The notes: generated by a model from the sequence alone, not told the origin. A stretch of DNA of 64,000 nucleotides from Candidatus Dormiibacterota bacterium (GCA_027313505.1 DAHVDN010000006.1:1-64000), one strand, 5' to 3'; shown: positions 40,641 to 53,039, counted from the stretch's first letter. Made by a program: numbers and translations.

Positions 40641-40997
40641 TCAGAACTCCAGACCGGCCTCGCGGGCCGCGTCAGCTAGGGCTTGGACTCGACCATGGTA
40701 CAGGTAGCCGCCGCGATCGAAGACCACCCGCTTCATCCCAGCCGCTACCGCTCTCTCCGCGACCGCCCTGCCCACCGCGGCAGCGCTCTCACGATTTGAC
40801 CCCTTTGCCACAATACCCGGATCAGCTGTGCTGGCCGAGGCGAGGGTATGCCCCTGGCTGTCATCTACGATCTGGGCGTAGACGTGGCGCAGACTTCGGT
40901 ACACGCAAAGGCGCGGACGATCGGCAGTCCCGGTGACGCGCTTGCGAACTCTCCGGTGCCGGTGCTGCCGCGCCGAATCACGATCTTGGTTGGTCAT
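40641..40997 (-). CDS. rplR: 50S ribosomal protein L18
   Basis: From ATG 40997, one base after the rplF stop, the protein is 118 residues: [40 protein letters not shown] and [21 protein letters not shown]18 binds 5S rRNA. Confidence 0.97.
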   Translation of the reverse strand: MTNQDRDSARQHRHRRVRKRVTGTADRPRLCVYRSLRHVYAQIVDDSQGHTLASASTADPGIVAKGSNRESAAAVGRAVAERAVAAGMKRVVFDRGGYLYHGRVQALADAAREAGLEF

Positions 40998-40998
40998 A

Positions 40999-41547
40999 TC
41001 AGCCCTTGGCCCCCTTGCCACTCTTGCCCGCCTTGCGCCTCACGACCTCACCGCGATAGCGAACTCCCTTCCCCTTGTAGGGCTCGGGCGGCCTCGTGGA
41101 CCGAATCTTGGCCGCGAGCTGCCCGACTGACTCCTTGTCCATGCCACTCACGGCAATCCTCGTGGGCTCTGGGACCTCCACTCTAAGGCCCACAGCCGGA
41201 GTGATTCGGATGGGATGCGAATACCCGAGCTGCAGTTGGAGGTCAGAGCCTTGAAGTGCGGCTCGGTAACCGACGCCTTGCAACTCCAGCTCCCTCCGGA
41301 ACCCGGTCGTCACTCCGGTCACCATGTTGGCCACCAGAGTGCGGCTGAGGCCGTGCAAGGAGCGATGCGTCGAGGAGTCGGTGGGCCTTTCGACCAGGAC
41401 CTGGTCCCCAGTCTGGTGTGCGCTTATCGGATACGGCAGCGTCCGACTCATCTCACCCAGCGGGCCGCTGACGCGCACCGTGGGACCTTCGATCGTCACC
41501 GTGACCCCCGCCGGCAAATTGATCGGGGAGCGGCCAATCCTAGACAT
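40999..41547 (-). CDS. rplF: 50S ribosomal protein L6
   Basis: The 182-residue protein begins [15 protein letters not shown] and contains two repeated domains with the end signature [23 protein letters not shown]6 lies near the GTPase-associated centre. Confidence 0.98.
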   Translation of the reverse strand: MSRIGRSPINLPAGVTVTIEGPTVRVSGPLGEMSRTLPYPISAHQTGDQVLVERPTDSSTHRSLHGLSRTLVANMVTGVTTGFRRELELQGVGYRAALQGSDLQLQLGYSHPIRITPAVGLRVEVPEPTRIAVSGMDKESVGQLAAKIRSTRPPEPYKGKGVRYRGEVVRRKAGKSGKGAKG

Positions 41548-41550
41548 CCC

Positions 41551-41946
41551 CTACCAGACCTCTGCTATGACTTCACCGCCCAACCCTTGCTGCCGCGCCA
41601 ACCGCCCGGACATGATGCCCTTCGGAGTCGAAACTATGGCGGTCCCCAGCCCCCCCAAGACGCGGGGAAGATCCTGATTGCCCCGGTACACCCGTAACCC
41701 AGGACGGCTGACCCGGCGCAGGCCGTTGAGGGCACTACCCTCTTTGGTCTGACGCTTGAGGTCCATCCACAGCTGCTTGTGGGTCATGTCCTCACTGGTG
41801 CCGAAGGCGGCGATGTAGCCCTCCTCCTGCAATACCCTGGCAATCTCCACCTTGACCTTGCTGGCTGGCATCTCAACCCTTGGGTGGCCCGCCATGTTGG
41901 CGTTGCGCACCCGGGTCAACATGTCAGCGATCGGATCACTCTGCAT
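41551..41946 (-). CDS. rpsH: 30S ribosomal protein S8
   Basis: From ATG 41946 the product is 131 residues: SDPIADMLTRVRNANMAGH at the start and VSTPKGIMSGRLARQQGLGGEV at the end, where S8 is most conserved. The open frame continues to 42060 over rpsN but that part is not S8. Confidence 0.97.
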   Translation of the reverse strand: MQSDPIADMLTRVRNANMAGHPRVEMPASKVKVEIARVLQEEGYIAAFGTSEDMTHKQLWMDLKRQTKEGSALNGLRRVSRPGLRVYRGNQDLPRVLGGLGTAIVSTPKGIMSGRLARQQGLGGEVIAEVW

Positions 41947-41953
41947 CTGCTTC

Positions 41954-42139
41954 CTACCAACTCGACTTACGCACCCCGGGGATCTGTCCCTGGGAAGCAT
42001 GGATTCTAAAGCAAATCCTGCAGAGTCCGAATTTGCGCATGTAGCCCCGTGGTCGACCACAGAGATTGCAGCGACTCCGTGCCTGCACCGGGAACCTCGG
42101 GGCTCGCCGGCTGGCCATCACCTTGGACTTCTTGGCCAT
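41954..42139 (-). CDS. rpsN: 30S ribosomal protein S14, type Z (zinc-binding)
   Basis: The 61-residue short form has the four-cysteine zinc site C24, C27, C40, C43 ([10 protein letters not shown] and LCRICFR) and ends IPGVRKSSW. The short zinc form is usual in Gram-positives, Chloroflexota and thermophiles. Confidence 0.97.
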   Translation of the reverse strand: MAKKSKVMASRRAPRFPVQARSRCNLCGRPRGYMRKFGLCRICFRIHASQGQIPGVRKSSW

Positions 42140-42151
42140 TTCCTGCCCCTC

Positions 42152-42703
42152 CTAGCGCCGGAACGGCATGCCCAGCGCAGCCAGCAGGCTGCGCCCCTCG
42201 GCATCCGTCTCGGCGGTGGTCACGATGGTGATCTCAAGTCCCCTCAACTTGTCGATCTTGTCATAGTCGATCTCAGGGAACACCAGTTGCTCCCGGAGCC
42301 CCAGCGTCATATTGCCGTGCCCATCAAAGTGAGCGGCGATCCCCCGAAAGTCGCGAATTCTTGGCAGGGCGATGCTGATGAGCCGATCGAGAAACTCCAT
42401 CATCCGAACGCCCCTAAGGGTCACCTTGAGACCGATCGGCATCCCCTCCCGGAGCTTGAAGGCGGCAACGGACTTTTTGGCCTTGCGCACAGTGGGCTGT
42501 TGGCCGGTGATCAACCGAAGGTCGGTCGATGCGGCGTCAAGGGCTTTACCGTTTTGGGTTGCCTCTCCCACCCCCACGTTGACTACGATCTTCTCCAGCT
42601 TAGGAACCTGCATCACGTTCAAATAGCCGAACTCTGTGATCAAAGCGGGCACGACCGTCTCACGGTACATCTCGGTGAAGCGGGGAGTGATTGCTTGGGT
42701 CAT
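42152..42703 (-). CDS. rplE: 50S ribosomal protein L5
   Basis: The 183-residue protein has [46 protein letters not shown] sequence and [22 protein letters not shown]5 binds 5S rRNA and forms the B1b bridge to S13. The start overlaps the rplX stop as ATGA. Confidence 0.98.
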   Translation of the reverse strand: MTQAITPRFTEMYRETVVPALITEFGYLNVMQVPKLEKIVVNVGVGEATQNGKALDAASTDLRLITGQQPTVRKAKKSVAAFKLREGMPIGLKVTLRGVRMMEFLDRLISIALPRIRDFRGIAAHFDGHGNMTLGLREQLVFPEIDYDKIDKLRGLEITIVTTAETDAEGRSLLAALGMPFRR

Positions 42704-43080
42704 GCCTTTGGACCGCGCAGATAAGCCTCGCCGCAGCTCTTGCAGTAGGGCACGTATTGTTCACCTTCCAGCCGTCGACCCAGACTCGTCGGCTGGTCAC
42801 AGCGGTTGCAGATCAGCCGAACGTTGCTGTAGTGAAGTGGCGCGGGGAAGTCGACGATACCTCCCTGCATGGCGCTGGTGCCACCACGCTGTTGGCCCGC
42901 TCTCTGATGGCGCTTTCGGATGTTCACCCCCGCCACCACGACCCGCTGATCAGGGGAGAAGGTGCGTTGAACGACCCCTCGCTTGCCGCGTTCACTTCCA
43001 GAAATCACCACCACCGTGTCGCCTGATCTGATGTCCAAGGCACGAACGTGCGGACGATCCTGCGACTTTTGGCCGGGCAT
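42700..43080 (-). CDS. rplX: 50S ribosomal protein L24
   Basis: The 126-residue protein shows the KOW motif as [21 protein letters not shown], then GVNIRKRHQ and a C-terminal part with paired cysteines (ICNRC and YCKSC), a possible zinc ribbon seen in some bacterial L24 proteins. L24 is an early 50S assembly protein. Confidence 0.96.
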   Translation of the reverse strand: MPGQKSQDRPHVRALDIRSGDTVVVISGSERGKRGVVQRTFSPDQRVVVAGVNIRKRHQRAGQQRGGTSAMQGGIVDFPAPLHYSNVRLICNRCDQPTSLGRRLEGEQYVPYCKSCGEAYLRGPKA

Positions 43081-43082
43081 TT

Positions 43083-43451
43083 TCAGAGCACCTCCGGAGC
43101 GAGTGACACGATCTTCATAAAGTTGCGCTCCCGCAGCTCACGGGCGACTGGACCGAAAATTCTGGTCCCCCGGGGGTTGTTCTGCGGATTGATCAGCACC
43201 GCGGCATTGTCGTCAAACCGAATTCGAGTCCCGTCCGGACGACGGCACTCCTTGGCGGTTCGCACCACCACTGCCTTGACCACGTCACCCTTCTTGACCC
43301 CGGAATTTGGCTGAGCGACCTTGACTGCCGCCACGATGATATCCCCCAACGAGGCATAGCGGCGGTAGGAGCCTCCGAGAACCCGGATGCAAAGTATCTC
43401 CCGAGCTCCGCTGTTGTCCGCCACCTTGAGGACAGTCTCCTGCTGGATCAT
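43083..43451 (-). CDS. rplN: 50S ribosomal protein L14
   Basis: The 122-residue protein begins [19 protein letters not shown] and has [20 protein letters not shown] and [23 protein letters not shown], the near-invariant uL14 end. Confidence 0.98.
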   Translation of the reverse strand: MIQQETVLKVADNSGAREILCIRVLGGSYRRYASLGDIIVAAVKVAQPNSGVKKGDVVKAVVVRTAKECRRPDGTRIRFDDNAAVLINPQNNPRGTRIFGPVARELRERNFMKIVSLAPEVL

Positions 43452-43454
43452 GGG

Positions 43455-43733
43455 TTATCGCGCCCTCTCCACAATCTCGACCACTCGCCAGCGCTTGGTG
43501 CGGCTGAGAGGCTTGGTCTCCATGATGCGGACGCGGTCTCCCACGCGGCATTCGTTGATCTCATCGTGAGCCTGGAATCGACGACTGCGGCGGAGAACCT
43601 TCCGATACAGGTTGTGGGCCCTGAGATCCTCAACCTGGACCACTACTGTTTTCTCCATTTTGTCGCTTACCACCAGCCCTACGCGCACCTTGCGTCGTGC
43701 TCTGACTTCAGAAACGGGCGCCTCAGCCATCAT
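43455..43733 (-). CDS. rpsQ: 30S ribosomal protein S17
   Basis: The 92-residue OB-fold protein shows [20 protein letters not shown] and [21 protein letters not shown]. Two adjacent ATGs are possible starts; the first overlaps the rpmC stop as ATGA. Confidence 0.97.
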   Translation of the reverse strand: MMAEAPVSEVRARRKVRVGLVVSDKMEKTVVVQVEDLRAHNLYRKVLRRSRRFQAHDEINECRVGDRVRIMETKPLSRTKRWRVVEIVERAR

Positions 43734-43954
43734 TCCTCCCCCACAAGGTCCGCCATCTCGCGCCCTCTAACCAGGGTGTGAATGCGCGCGATTCCCCGCC
43801 TGACCTCACGGATCCGGCGGTGCTGCTCAAGTTGCCCGGTTGCTCTTTGGAGGCGCAACTGGAGCAGCTCCTGGCGACGCTCGCTCAGGGTCTGGGTCAA
43901 CCCGAAGTCGTCCATGTCCCGAAGCTGCTGCAATTCATCACGGTGCTTGCTCAT
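43730..43954 (-). CDS. rpmC: 50S ribosomal protein L29
   Basis: The 74-residue two-helix protein has [21 protein letters not shown] and [18 protein letters not shown]29 sits at the nascent-chain exit. It overlaps both neighbours by four bases. Confidence 0.96.
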   Translation of the reverse strand: MSKHRDELQQLRDMDDFGLTQTLSERRQELLQLRLQRATGQLEQHRRIREVRRGIARIHTLVRGREMADLVGEE

Positions 43955-44388
43955 GACTCAGCATCCCCGCTCGGAGCCGTCTCCTCAAGAGCGACAAACC
44001 TAGTCTTGACCGGCAGCTTGTGGGCGGCAAGACGCATAGCCTCGCGTGCCGTCTCCAGCCCAACTCCATCCATTTCAAACAGGATACGTCCGGGGCGCAC
44101 GACCGAGACCCACCCCTCAGGGTTCCCCTTACCGGAACCCATTCGAGTCTCGGCAGGCTTCTTGGTGATCGGCTTATCGGGGAAAATCCGAATCCAGATC
44201 TTGCCCCCGCGACGCACGTGGCGAGTCATAGCGCGTCGTGCCGACTCGATCTGGCGGTTGGTCATCCAGCACGGCTCCAAGGCCTGCAATCCGAACGGCC
44301 CAAAAGCCAGGGTGGAACCTCGGTGGGCCGCTCCGGTCATCCGTCCCCGGTGGACCTTGCGGTGGGCTGGTCGGCGAGGGATCAGCAT
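43951..44388 (-). CDS. rplP: 50S ribosomal protein L16
   Basis: From ATG 44388, one base after the rpsC stop, the product is 145 residues: [39 protein letters not shown] and [26 protein letters not shown] sequence. L16 helps place A-site tRNA. The open frame to 44598 is a shadow of the rpsC tail. Confidence 0.97.
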   Translation of the reverse strand: MLIPRRPAHRKVHRGRMTGAAHRGSTLAFGPFGLQALEPCWMTNRQIESARRAMTRHVRRGGKIWIRIFPDKPITKKPAETRMGSGKGNPEGWVSVVRPGRILFEMDGVGLETAREAMRLAAHKLPVKTRFVALEETAPSGDAES

Positions 44389-44389
44389 C

Positions 44390-45289
44390 TCAGCTTGTCT
44401 CCGTCTTCTTCGCCGACTTGCGGGCCCCGCGGGCAGATGGCTTGGCCTCAGCATCGGTCGCGGCAGCCTTGGCAGGCCGTTTGCGAGCGACAGGCTTCTT
44501 CTCGGGGGCCACCTCAGCGGCGGCCGCGGGAGCGGTTCCGGGGGACCCCTCAAGTGACGGGACAATTCCGGCCTCGACCGCCAACGGAGCCACCCCACCA
44601 GCCGCCGGCTCCGATCCAGCCGCAGCCACGACCTCGACTACCGGTGCCGCGACCGGCTGCAGCGGCGCGAACTCGCCACGATAAATCCAGACACTGACGC
44701 CAATCTGGCCGAAGGTGGTCTTCGCCTCGGTCTGGCCGTAGTCGATGTCGGCTCTTAGGGTATGCAGTGGCACCCGGCCATCACGATCCCACTCCCGGCG
44801 ACTCATATCACCGCCTCCGAGGCGCCCGGACACCTGGATGCGCACGCCCTTGGCCCCGGCGCGCATTGCCCTCATCACCGACTGCTTGACCGCCCGCCGA
44901 AACGCGATCCGCTTCTCGAGCTGGTTGGCAACATTCTCTGCCAGCAGATGGGCGTCCAACTCTGGCACCTTGATCTCTTGGATCGTTACCCGAACCTTCT
45001 TTCCCGAAATACGCTCCAAGTTGTCCCGCAGGGCGTCGACCGAGGCACCGCTCCTCCCGATGACAATTCCCGGCTTTGCCGTGTGAATTATCACCGTGAG
45101 CTGATTCACCGAGCGCTCGGTCTCAATGCGCGCGACGCTGGCATTGCGCAGCCGACTCATAATCAAGGCGCGCATCGCCAGATCTTCCTGAAGCAGCTTG
45201 GTGTACTCCGGACCGCTCGCGTACCAGCGGGCGTCCCAGTTACGGTAGACGCCGAGGCGAAAGCCGTTGGGGTGGACCTTGTGTCCCAT
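44390..45289 (-). CDS. rpsC: 30S ribosomal protein S3 with a long C-terminal tail
   Basis: Residues 1-~210 are S3: [13 protein letters not shown], the KH domain with [40 protein letters not shown] and [26 protein letters not shown]3 lines the mRNA entry tunnel. Residues ~211-299 form a low-complexity Ala/Pro/Val-rich linker that ends in a Lys/Arg-rich stretch ([14 protein letters not shown] and later [12 protein letters not shown]). The tail is not part of the S3 fold and is longer than the short tails of most S3 proteins. Confidence 0.97.
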   Translation of the reverse strand: MGHKVHPNGFRLGVYRNWDARWYASGPEYTKLLQEDLAMRALIMSRLRNASVARIETERSVNQLTVIIHTAKPGIVIGRSGASVDALRDNLERISGKKVRVTIQEIKVPELDAHLLAENVANQLEKRIAFRRAVKQSVMRAMRAGAKGVRIQVSGRLGGGDMSRREWDRDGRVPLHTLRADIDYGQTEAKTTFGQIGVSVWIYRGEFAPLQPVAAPVVEVVAAAGSEPAAGGVAPLAVEAGIVPSLEGSPGTAPAAAAEVAPEKKPVARKRPAKAAATDAEAKPSARGARKSAKKTETS

Positions 45290-45298
45290 GTCCCTTAC

Positions 45299-45715
45299 CT
45301 ACTCCTCTTCATCACCATTGCCGGAAGCAGCCACCGTCGGCGCCGTCTGAGGGCCGCGCCGACGCGCGCGACCGGGACGGTCCAAGTTGTCCTCAACGAC
45401 CGCCACCAGGTGGCAAGTCCGCTTGAAGATCGAGTACGAGGATCCCCGAGCGCGGGGCCTGAACCTCTTAATGATAGGGCCTCCATCGACCTCCAAGCGC
45501 ACCAGCTGCAGACGGTCGCGGTCCAGGCTAAAGTTGTTCTCGGCGTTGGCGGCCGCCGAACGCACTACCTTGCTCACGTCCTCGGCCGCGGCTTGCGGCA
45601 TGAACGAGAGCGTTGTCAGCGCTTCGGTGACCGGCATGCCCTGAATGAGCCCTGCCACCAACCGCGCTTTGCGAGGAGGTACCCGGACCCACTTGGCTGT
45701 CGCCTGAACCTGCAT
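45299..45715 (-). CDS. rplV: 50S ribosomal protein L22
   Basis: The 138-residue protein shows VRVPPRKARLVAGLIQGMPV, AAANAENNFSLDRDRLQL and RFRPRARGSSYSIFKRTCHL, the beta-hairpin that lines the exit tunnel. Confidence 0.97.
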   Translation of the reverse strand: MQVQATAKWVRVPPRKARLVAGLIQGMPVTEALTTLSFMPQAAAEDVSKVVRSAAANAENNFSLDRDRLQLVRLEVDGGPIIKRFRPRARGSSYSIFKRTCHLVAVVEDNLDRPGRARRRGPQTAPTVAASGNGDEEE

Positions 45716-45731
45716 TACTTAATCTCCAGCG

Positions 45732-46016
45732 TTACTTGAGCGAGCTACTGCGCTCGGTGTGATGGCCATGGCCCCGAAACCGCCTGGTGGGCACGAACTC
45801 CCCCAGCTTGTGCCCTACCATCGCCTCGGTCACAAAGACCGGCACGTGCTTTCGTCCGTCATGGACAGCGATGGTGTGCCCGAGCATCTCCGGGAAGATG
45901 TCACTCCGCCGTGACCAGGTCCGAATCACGCGCTTCTCCTTGGCGTGATTCATCTCCAGAACCTTCTGGAGGAGCGGGGCGTCACAGAACGGGCCCTTTT
46001 TGACAGACCTACTCAT
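45732..46016 (-). CDS. rpsS: 30S ribosomal protein S19
   Basis: The 94-residue protein begins [19 protein letters not shown] and has [20 protein letters not shown] and [17 protein letters not shown], all nearly invariant in uS19. Confidence 0.98.
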   Translation of the reverse strand: MSRSVKKGPFCDAPLLQKVLEMNHAKEKRVIRTWSRRSDIFPEMLGHTIAVHDGRKHVPVFVTEAMVGHKLGEFVPTRRFRGHGHHTERSSSLK

Positions 46017-46019
46017 GGA

Positions 46020-46844
46020 TTATTTGCGTCTCCTGCGCACGATCATTCGATCGGTGGCCTTGTTGTTGCGGGTTCTGTGCCCGAGTGCCGGCTTGCCCCA
46101 GGGGGTCTGAGGATGGCCACCAGGTCCGGAACGGCCCTCGCCGCCTCCGTGGGGATGGTCAAACGGGTTCATGGTCGATCCACGGACCGTGGGACGGAAA
46201 CCGCGCCAGCGATTTTTACCAGCTTTGCCGATAGTCTCGTTGGAATGATCGGAGTTCCCAACCTGCCCGATCGTGGCCCGACAGCGCACGTCGAGTAGAC
46301 GGACCTCTCCGGAGGGCATACGCATCTGGGCGTACCGGCCCTCCCTGGCCACCAACTGCGCTCCCACGCCGGCGCTGCGGACCAGCTGCCCACCCCGGCC
46401 TAGCTGGACCTCAAGGTTATGAACTGTGGTCCCTAGAGGGATCCGGCTCAGAGGCAGCGCGTTCCCCGGTCGGATGTCTGCCTTCTCCCCGGCCATAACC
46501 TGATCGCCGACGACCAGACCGTCTGGAGCCAGGATGTAGCGCTTGTCCCCATCGCGGTAGTGGACGAGGGCAATCCGAGCACTGCGGTTCGGGTCGTACT
46601 CGATAGCCGCCACCTGGCCCGGGACGTCGACCTTATCGCGCTTGAAATCGATCACCCGATAAATGCGCTTATGGCCACCACCGCGGTGCCTTACGGTGAT
46701 CTTGCCAGTCGCGTTGCGCCCCGAGTGCTTCTTTAAAGCGACTGTCAGCTTGCGCTCAGGCCGGCTCTTGGTCACCTCCTCAAAGGAGCTGACACTCATG
46801 AAGCGCCTCCCGGGGGAGGTCGGTCGGTAGCGATTTACCGGCAT
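46020..46844 (-). CDS. rplB: 50S ribosomal protein L2
   Basis: From ATG 46844 the protein is 274 residues. It shows [37 protein letters not shown] and the C-terminal [18 protein letters not shown] with the His implicated in peptidyl-transferase function. The open frame to 46889 overlaps rplW and is rejected. Confidence 0.98.
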   Translation of the reverse strand: MPVNRYRPTSPGRRFMSVSSFEEVTKSRPERKLTVALKKHSGRNATGKITVRHRGGGHKRIYRVIDFKRDKVDVPGQVAAIEYDPNRSARIALVHYRDGDKRYILAPDGLVVGDQVMAGEKADIRPGNALPLSRIPLGTTVHNLEVQLGRGGQLVRSAGVGAQLVAREGRYAQMRMPSGEVRLLDVRCRATIGQVGNSDHSNETIGKAGKNRWRGFRPTVRGSTMNPFDHPHGGGEGRSGPGGHPQTPWGKPALGHRTRNNKATDRMIVRRRRK

Positions 46845-46845
46845 T

Positions 46846-47148
46846 TCAGACTCCCTCGAAAAGATTGGCAATGGTCTCGCCCGGCTCAAGAGTCACGATG
46901 GCCTTCTTCCAGTCCCGGCTTCGACCCACAATCCGTCCACCCCGACGCATCCTGGTGCGGACCTTGCCCTTGACTACCATCACGTTTACTGAGGCGGTCT
47001 TGACTTTAAACGCCGCCTCAACCGCCTGCTTGATCTCAATCTTGTTGGCGCTCGAGGCAACTCTGAACACATACCTCTGGTGGGCCATGCCCGCGTACGA
47101 TTTCTCGCTGATGACCGGTCTGAGCAGAATCTCCGACGGATCCTTCAT
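46846..47148 (-). CDS. rplW: 50S ribosomal protein L23
   Basis: The 100-residue protein has [42 protein letters not shown] and [21 protein letters not shown]23 docks trigger factor and SRP at the tunnel exit. Its start overlaps the rplD stop by four bases. Confidence 0.97.
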   Translation of the reverse strand: MKDPSEILLRPVISEKSYAGMAHQRYVFRVASSANKIEIKQAVEAAFKVKTASVNVMVVKGKVRTRMRRGGRIVGRSRDWKKAIVTLEPGETIANLFEGV

Positions 47149-47768
47149 CCCAGATGCTCCACGACCACACCCAGCGCCGCTCGGGTGAAGATGATGGTGT
47201 CGGCGATCAACACGTCACGTACATTGATGTTAGAGGCCAGTAGCAACTTCACCTGGGGAATGTTTCGAGCCGAGAGCACCAAGTTTTCAGAGTGCTCGGC
47301 AACGATAACCAGGACCCGGCGACCAGCTCCGACCCGCTCCAAAAATCCAGCGAAGTCACGGGTCCTCGGACGCTCGTATTCAAGGGACTCAGCAAGTTGA
47401 ATCACCCCGTCTGCCGCCTTGGCCGCGAGCGCGGACCGCAGCGCCAGCCGACGTTGCTTGCGCGGCATCGCCAATTGGTAGGTGCGAGGGGTTGGGCCAA
47501 ACACTGTCCCACCTCCGCGCCAGTGAGGGGCGCGAATGGACCCCTGGCGGGCCCTACCTGTCCCCTTCTGCCGGTACGGCTTGCGTCCGCCACCGCTGAC
47601 CTCTCCGCGGGTCTTGGTGTCATGCGTTCCCTGACGAGACCCTGCCAACTGGCGGACCACCGCCTGGTGAAGAACGGCCTGGTTGACACTGATACCGAAT
47701 ACGGAATCTGCCAGCTCCTCAGAGCCGCTCTCGGTTCCGTCCTGGCTCCGAACGACCGCCTGGGGCAT
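47145..47768 (-). CDS. rplD: 50S ribosomal protein L4
   Basis: The 207-residue protein shows the extended loop [22 protein letters not shown] and [16 protein letters not shown], followed by [16 protein letters not shown]4 lines the exit tunnel and represses the S10 operon in E. coli. The start joins the rplC stop as TGATG. Confidence 0.97.
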   Translation of the reverse strand: MPQAVVRSQDGTESGSEELADSVFGISVNQAVLHQAVVRQLAGSRQGTHDTKTRGEVSGGGRKPYRQKGTGRARQGSIRAPHWRGGGTVFGPTPRTYQLAMPRKQRRLALRSALAAKAADGVIQLAESLEYERPRTRDFAGFLERVGAGRRVLVIVAEHSENLVLSARNIPQVKLLLASNINVRDVLIADTIIFTRAALGVVVEHLG

Positions 47769-48409
47769 CAGTGTTGCCCTCGGACCTTGCGGATTCTGGG
47801 GCGTGACTGGGACACCATCAGAAGGCCGCCAGTGGCACCGGGAACAGCTCCCTTGACCAAGAGAAGATTGCGCTCCTCGTCCACCCGGAAAATCTCCAGG
47901 CGCTGGACCGTTGATCGTTTGGCGCCCATGTGGCCCGCCATCGGCAGACCCTTGAAGGTACGAGCGGCGTCGACCGAACCGACCGAACCGGCCTGGCGAA
48001 TGTTGTGGCTTCCGTGAGTGACCGGACCCCGCCCGAAGTTGTGGCGCTTGTGCTGGCCGGCGAATCCCTTGCCTTTACTCACCCCGGAAACGTCAACTTT
48101 CTGACCCACCTCAAAGGCCGAGACCGTCAGAGTATCCCCCACTGCCGCATCAGACGAGCCGGGGAGCTCCCGTAGGTAGCGATGAGGTTCGACCCCTGCT
48201 GCGTCGAAGTGGCCTCGCGAGGGTGAGTTGATCTTCTTGGGATTGGCCCCGAATCCAACTTGAACACCATCGTAGCCGTCGACGGCGAGACTTTTGACTT
48301 GGACGACCGGGCAGGGACCGGCCTCCAATACCGTCACGCCATAGCAGCGCCCATCCTCGCTGAACACCTGCGCCATCCCCAGCTTACGCGCCAGCAATGA
48401 GGTGCCCAT
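47768..48409 (-). CDS. rplC: 50S ribosomal protein L3
   Basis: The 213-residue protein has LLARKLGMAQVFSEDG, VSKGKGFAGQHKRHNFGRGPVTHGS-type sequence and GLPMAGHMGAKRSTVQRL. L3 is an early assembly protein. The start joins the rpsJ stop as TGATG. Confidence 0.97.
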   Translation of the reverse strand: MGTSLLARKLGMAQVFSEDGRCYGVTVLEAGPCPVVQVKSLAVDGYDGVQVGFGANPKKINSPSRGHFDAAGVEPHRYLRELPGSSDAAVGDTLTVSAFEVGQKVDVSGVSKGKGFAGQHKRHNFGRGPVTHGSHNIRQAGSVGSVDAARTFKGLPMAGHMGAKRSTVQRLEIFRVDEERNLLLVKGAVPGATGGLLMVSQSRPRIRKVRGQH

Positions 48410-48714
48410 CAGAGCTTGATCTCAATATTGACCCCGCTGGGCAAGTTGAGATGCATCAAGGCATCCACCACCTTGGGGTTTGGATCCAGGATGTCGACGA
48501 TTCGCTTGTGGGTGCGCATCTCAAATTGCTCGCGTGAATCCTTGTCAATGAACGGCCCGCGAATCACCGTGTACTTGTTTATCTCCGTAGGCAATGGCAC
48601 CGGGCCCACCACCTGCGCCTGGTTACGAGCCGCGGTCTCCACGATCCGGGCCGCCGCTTGGTCCAGGACCCGATGGTCATAGGCTTTGAGTCGAATCCGT
48701 ATTCGCTGTGCCAT
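48409..48714 (-). CDS. rpsJ: 30S ribosomal protein S10
   Basis: From ATG 48714 the protein is 101 residues: [41 protein letters not shown] and [21 protein letters not shown]. The frame is open to 48810 but the extension is not S10. It follows tuf by 22 bases, joining the str and S10 sets. Confidence 0.97.
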   Translation of the reverse strand: MAQRIRIRLKAYDHRVLDQAAARIVETAARNQAQVVGPVPLPTEINKYTVIRGPFIDKDSREQFEMRTHKRIVDILDPNPKVVDALMHLNLPSGVNIEIKL

Positions 48715-48736
48715 TGGCTTTATATGAATCCGGGCG

Positions 48737-49921
<1,185 letters not shown>

Positions 49922-49970
49922 CTTTACCTGCCCTTCGTCTTTGGTGCTCTGCTCTGGCTTCTGATTCTGT

Positions 49971-52088
49971 TCAACTCTTCCGCTTGGCCGTGATTTCCTC
50001 TGCCAGCGACTGCGGCAAGTCCTGGTAGTGGTCGAACTCCATCGTGTAGCTGGCGCGACCCTGGGTCATGCTACGCAACTGCGTGGCGTAGCCGAACATA
50101 TTGGCCAAGGGGACTTCGGCATGCACCGTCTGCATGGAGCGGCGGCTCTCCATCCCCAAGGTGTGGCCCCGCCGCGATGCCAAGTCCCCAATGATATCCC
50201 CTAGGTTGGCCTCCGGGACTGTTACATCTACTTTCATGATCGGCTCAAGTAAGACCGGAGCCGCCTTGCGCATGGCGTCCTTCATACCCATTGAGCCCGC
50301 GATCTGGAAGGCCTGCTCCGAGGAGTCAACATCGTGGTAGGACCCGTCATAAAGGGTCACCTTGACGTCCACCACCGGGTACCCGGCCACCACCCCCGCC
50401 TGAAGAGCGTCAATGCACCCCTTCTCGACTGGCGCGATGTACTCCCGGGGGATCGACCCGCCGACGATCTTGTTCACGAACTCGAATCCCTTGCCGGTTT
50501 CATTGGGCTCGACCTCGAGCTCGCAATGGCCGTACTGACCGTGGCCGCCGGTTTGGCGGACAAAGCGCCCGGTGCCCTTGGCCTGACGGCGTACAGTCTC
50601 CCGGTAGGCGACCTGAGGCTTGCCCACGTTGGCATCAACTTTGAACTCGCGCAAGAGGCGATCGACAATCACCTCGAGGTGAAGCTCTCCCATCCCGGAG
50701 ATGAGGTTTTGCCCAGTCTCTGGCTCCGTCCTCACCTGGAAGGTTGGGTCTTCCTCGGCCAGCTTCTGGAGGGCTATCCCCAACTTGTCCTGGTCCGCCT
50801 TGGTCTTGGGTTCGATGGCCACGGAGATGACCGGCTCCGGAAAGACGATGGACTCCAAGACGATCGGCGCATGCTCGTCGGCCAGAGTGTCTCCGGTCGA
50901 GGTGTGGCGGAGGCCAATGGCCGCGGCGATGTCGCCAGCGAGTACCTGATCGATCTCCTCTCGTCGATTGGCGTGCATCTTGAGAATCCGACCGACCCGT
51001 TCGCGTTCGCCTTGACTGGCGTTGTACACGTAGCTGCCGGACTTCAGCACCCCGCTGTAGACCCTGAAGAAGGTCAGCTTCCCGACGAAGGGATCCGTCA
51101 TGATTTTGAACGCCAATGCCGAGAACGGTGCCTCGTCGGAGGCCTCCCGCATCAGCTCCTCATCGGTGGCGGGGTTCTTCCCGGTGATCGGTGGCCGGTC
51201 GAGAGGGCTCGGAAGGAACTCGACCACAGCATCGAGCAACGGCTGGACGCCCCGATTCCGCAGGGCCGCCCCACAGAGGACCGGAAAAATCTCCGCAGCG
51301 ACCACCCCCCGCCTCAGGGCAAAGCTCAGTGCGTCGTCGGCGACCGGTGAGTCGTCGAGGTAGGCCTGCATCAGCTCGTCGTCGAATTCGGCGGCGGCTT
51401 CTACCAGCTCCTGCCGAGCCGCCTTTACCCGATCCCTCAGCGACTCCGGGATCTCCTTGGTGTCCAAGGCCGTACCCAGATCATCTGTGTAGACCACCGC
51501 CTTCTGCCGGATTAGATCAACCACCCCTTCGAAGCCCTCCTCGGCTCCGATCGGGAGTTGCACCGGCACCGCCCGTGCCCCCAAGCGCTCCCGGATGGAG
51601 GTCACCGCGGCATCGAAGTCGGCGCCCAACCTGTCCATCTTGTTGATGAAGCAAATCCGGGGAACGTCATAGCGATCCGCCTGCCTCCAGACTGTTTCCG
51701 ACTGAGGCTCAACCCCGCTCACAGCATCAAAGACGGCGATGGCGCCATCCAAAACGCGCAGGCTTCGCTCGACCTCGACCGTGAAGTCGACATGACCAGG
51801 GGTGTCGATGATGTTGATCTGGTGGCCCTGCCACTCGGCGGCGGTCGCCGCTGAGGTGATCGTTATCCCACGCTCCTGCTCCTGGACCATCCAGTCCATG
51901 GTCGCCGCCCCCTCATGTACCTCGCCCATCTTGTGGATACGCCCGGTATAGAAGAGAACCCGCTCAGTCGTCGTGGTCTTGCCAGCGTCAATATGGGCCA
52001 TGATCCCGATATTGCGGACGCGCCCCAATGGCACTTTGCGCCCATGCGCGAGCGCTCCGCTAGTGGCCATCGTGGACTGTGTGGGCAT
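49971..52088 (-). CDS. fusA: Translation elongation factor G
   Basis: EF-G drives translocation and, with RRF, recycling. The 705-residue protein shows [40 protein letters not shown] G domain motifs, [11 protein letters not shown], and domain [16 protein letters not shown]. It is 9 bases after rpsG. Confidence 0.98.
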   Translation of the reverse strand: MPTQSTMATSGALAHGRKVPLGRVRNIGIMAHIDAGKTTTTERVLFYTGRIHKMGEVHEGAATMDWMVQEQERGITITSAATAAEWQGHQINIIDTPGHVDFTVEVERSLRVLDGAIAVFDAVSGVEPQSETVWRQADRYDVPRICFINKMDRLGADFDAAVTSIRERLGARAVPVQLPIGAEEGFEGVVDLIRQKAVVYTDDLGTALDTKEIPESLRDRVKAARQELVEAAAEFDDELMQAYLDDSPVADDALSFALRRGVVAAEIFPVLCGAALRNRGVQPLLDAVVEFLPSPLDRPPITGKNPATDEELMREASDEAPFSALAFKIMTDPFVGKLTFFRVYSGVLKSGSYVYNASQGERERVGRILKMHANRREEIDQVLAGDIAAAIGLRHTSTGDTLADEHAPIVLESIVFPEPVISVAIEPKTKADQDKLGIALQKLAEEDPTFQVRTEPETGQNLISGMGELHLEVIVDRLLREFKVDANVGKPQVAYRETVRRQAKGTGRFVRQTGGHGQYGHCELEVEPNETGKGFEFVNKIVGGSIPREYIAPVEKGCIDALQAGVVAGYPVVDVKVTLYDGSYHDVDSSEQAFQIAGSMGMKDAMRKAAPVLLEPIMKVDVTVPEANLGDIIGDLASRRGHTLGMESRRSMQTVHAEVPLANMFGYATQLRSMTQGRASYTMEFDHYQDLPQSLAEEITAKRKS

Positions 52089-52097
52089 GGGGATATC

Positions 52098-52568
52098 TCA
52101 ATACCTGAAGTGCGAGAACGCTTTGTTGGACTCGGCCATCTTGTGGGTGTCTTCCTTGCGCTTGACGGCTTGACCCATTCCGTTGCTGGCATCCATCAGC
52201 TCGGCGGCAAGCTTGTCGGCCATGCTCTTGCCGTGCCTCTGCCGAGCGCTGCGGATGATCCAACGCCTTGCCAGGGCCAGCCGACGGTCGTGCCGGATCT
52301 CAACTGGCACCTGATAGGTGGCACCACCCACGCGCTTGGGCTTAACTTCCAGGATAGGGGTCGCGTTCCGCAGGGCCACATCGAACACCTCTAGCGGCTC
52401 CCGCCGCTGGCTCTTTGCGATGCGGGTCAAGGAGCCATAGACGATCTGCTCGGCAGTGCTGCGCTTGCCGTTGAGCATGACGCAGTTTATGAACTTGGCT
52501 AACCCCTCACTCTTATATACGGGGTCAGGCACTACCACGCGGCGCGAAATCCTTTGGCGTCTTGGCAT
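52098..52568 (-). CDS. rpsG: 30S ribosomal protein S7
   Basis: The 156-residue protein begins MPRRQRISRRVVVPDPVYKS and has MLNGKRSTAEQIVYGSL, RVGGATYQVPVEIRHDRRLAL and NKAFSHFRY. It begins one base after the rpsL stop. Confidence 0.98.
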   Translation of the reverse strand: MPRRQRISRRVVVPDPVYKSEGLAKFINCVMLNGKRSTAEQIVYGSLTRIAKSQRREPLEVFDVALRNATPILEVKPKRVGGATYQVPVEIRHDRRLALARRWIIRSARQRHGKSMADKLAAELMDASNGMGQAVKRKEDTHKMAESNKAFSHFRY

Positions 52569-52569
52569 C

Positions 52570-53013
52570 TCAGGACTTCGCCGGCTTCTCGCGCTTGGCG
52601 CCGTACTTGCTCCGGCCCTGCTTGCGAGCTTTGGTACCCGCGGTATCGAGGGCGCCGCGCACCACGTGATACCGCACTCCTGGGAGGTCCTTGACCCGGC
52701 CGCCCCTCACCAGCACCACCGAGTGCTCCTGGAGGTTATGACCGATGCCGGGGATATAGGCAGTTACCTCGATCTTGCTGGTGAGCCTGACCCGAGCCAC
52801 CTTACGAAGGGCCGAGTTCGGCTTCTTCGGAGTAGTCGTGAAGACGCGCACACAGACCCCGCGCCGCTGGGGCGCACCCTTGAGGGCGGGGGACTTGGTC
52901 TTCTTGACGAGCGGGGCACGGCCCTTGCGGACCAACTGCTGAATGGTGGGCAAACTGAACTTATCCTTGGAGAACGCTGGCCGTTCCGGGGCGACGACCA
53001 CACATGGACGCAT
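52570..53013 (-). CDS. rpsL: 30S ribosomal protein S12
   Basis: S12 controls decoding accuracy and is the streptomycin target. The body shows [39 protein letters not shown] with the decoding-site lysine, and [23 protein letters not shown] 53013 has an excellent GGAGGGG ribosome site and lies about 20 bases after the predicted transcript start, giving 147 residues with a 20-residue extension ([16 protein letters not shown] and so on). Homology alone would favour TTG 52953, giving the standard 127 residues. Which start is used is open. It is first in the superoperon. Confidence 0.95.
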   Translation of the reverse strand: MRPCVVVAPERPAFSKDKFSLPTIQQLVRKGRAPLVKKTKSPALKGAPQRRGVCVRVFTTTPKKPNSALRKVARVRLTSKIEVTAYIPGIGHNLQEHSVVLVRGGRVKDLPGVRYHVVRGALDTAGTKARKQGRSKYGAKREKPAKS

Positions 53014-53039
53014 GCGCCCCTCCGGAGGCGCGGAAGTTG

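Noticed and set aside
41852..42724. A 290-codon plus-strand frame across rpsH-rpsN-rplE
   Set aside because: It is a shadow of three well-supported ribosomal genes and has no family motifs.
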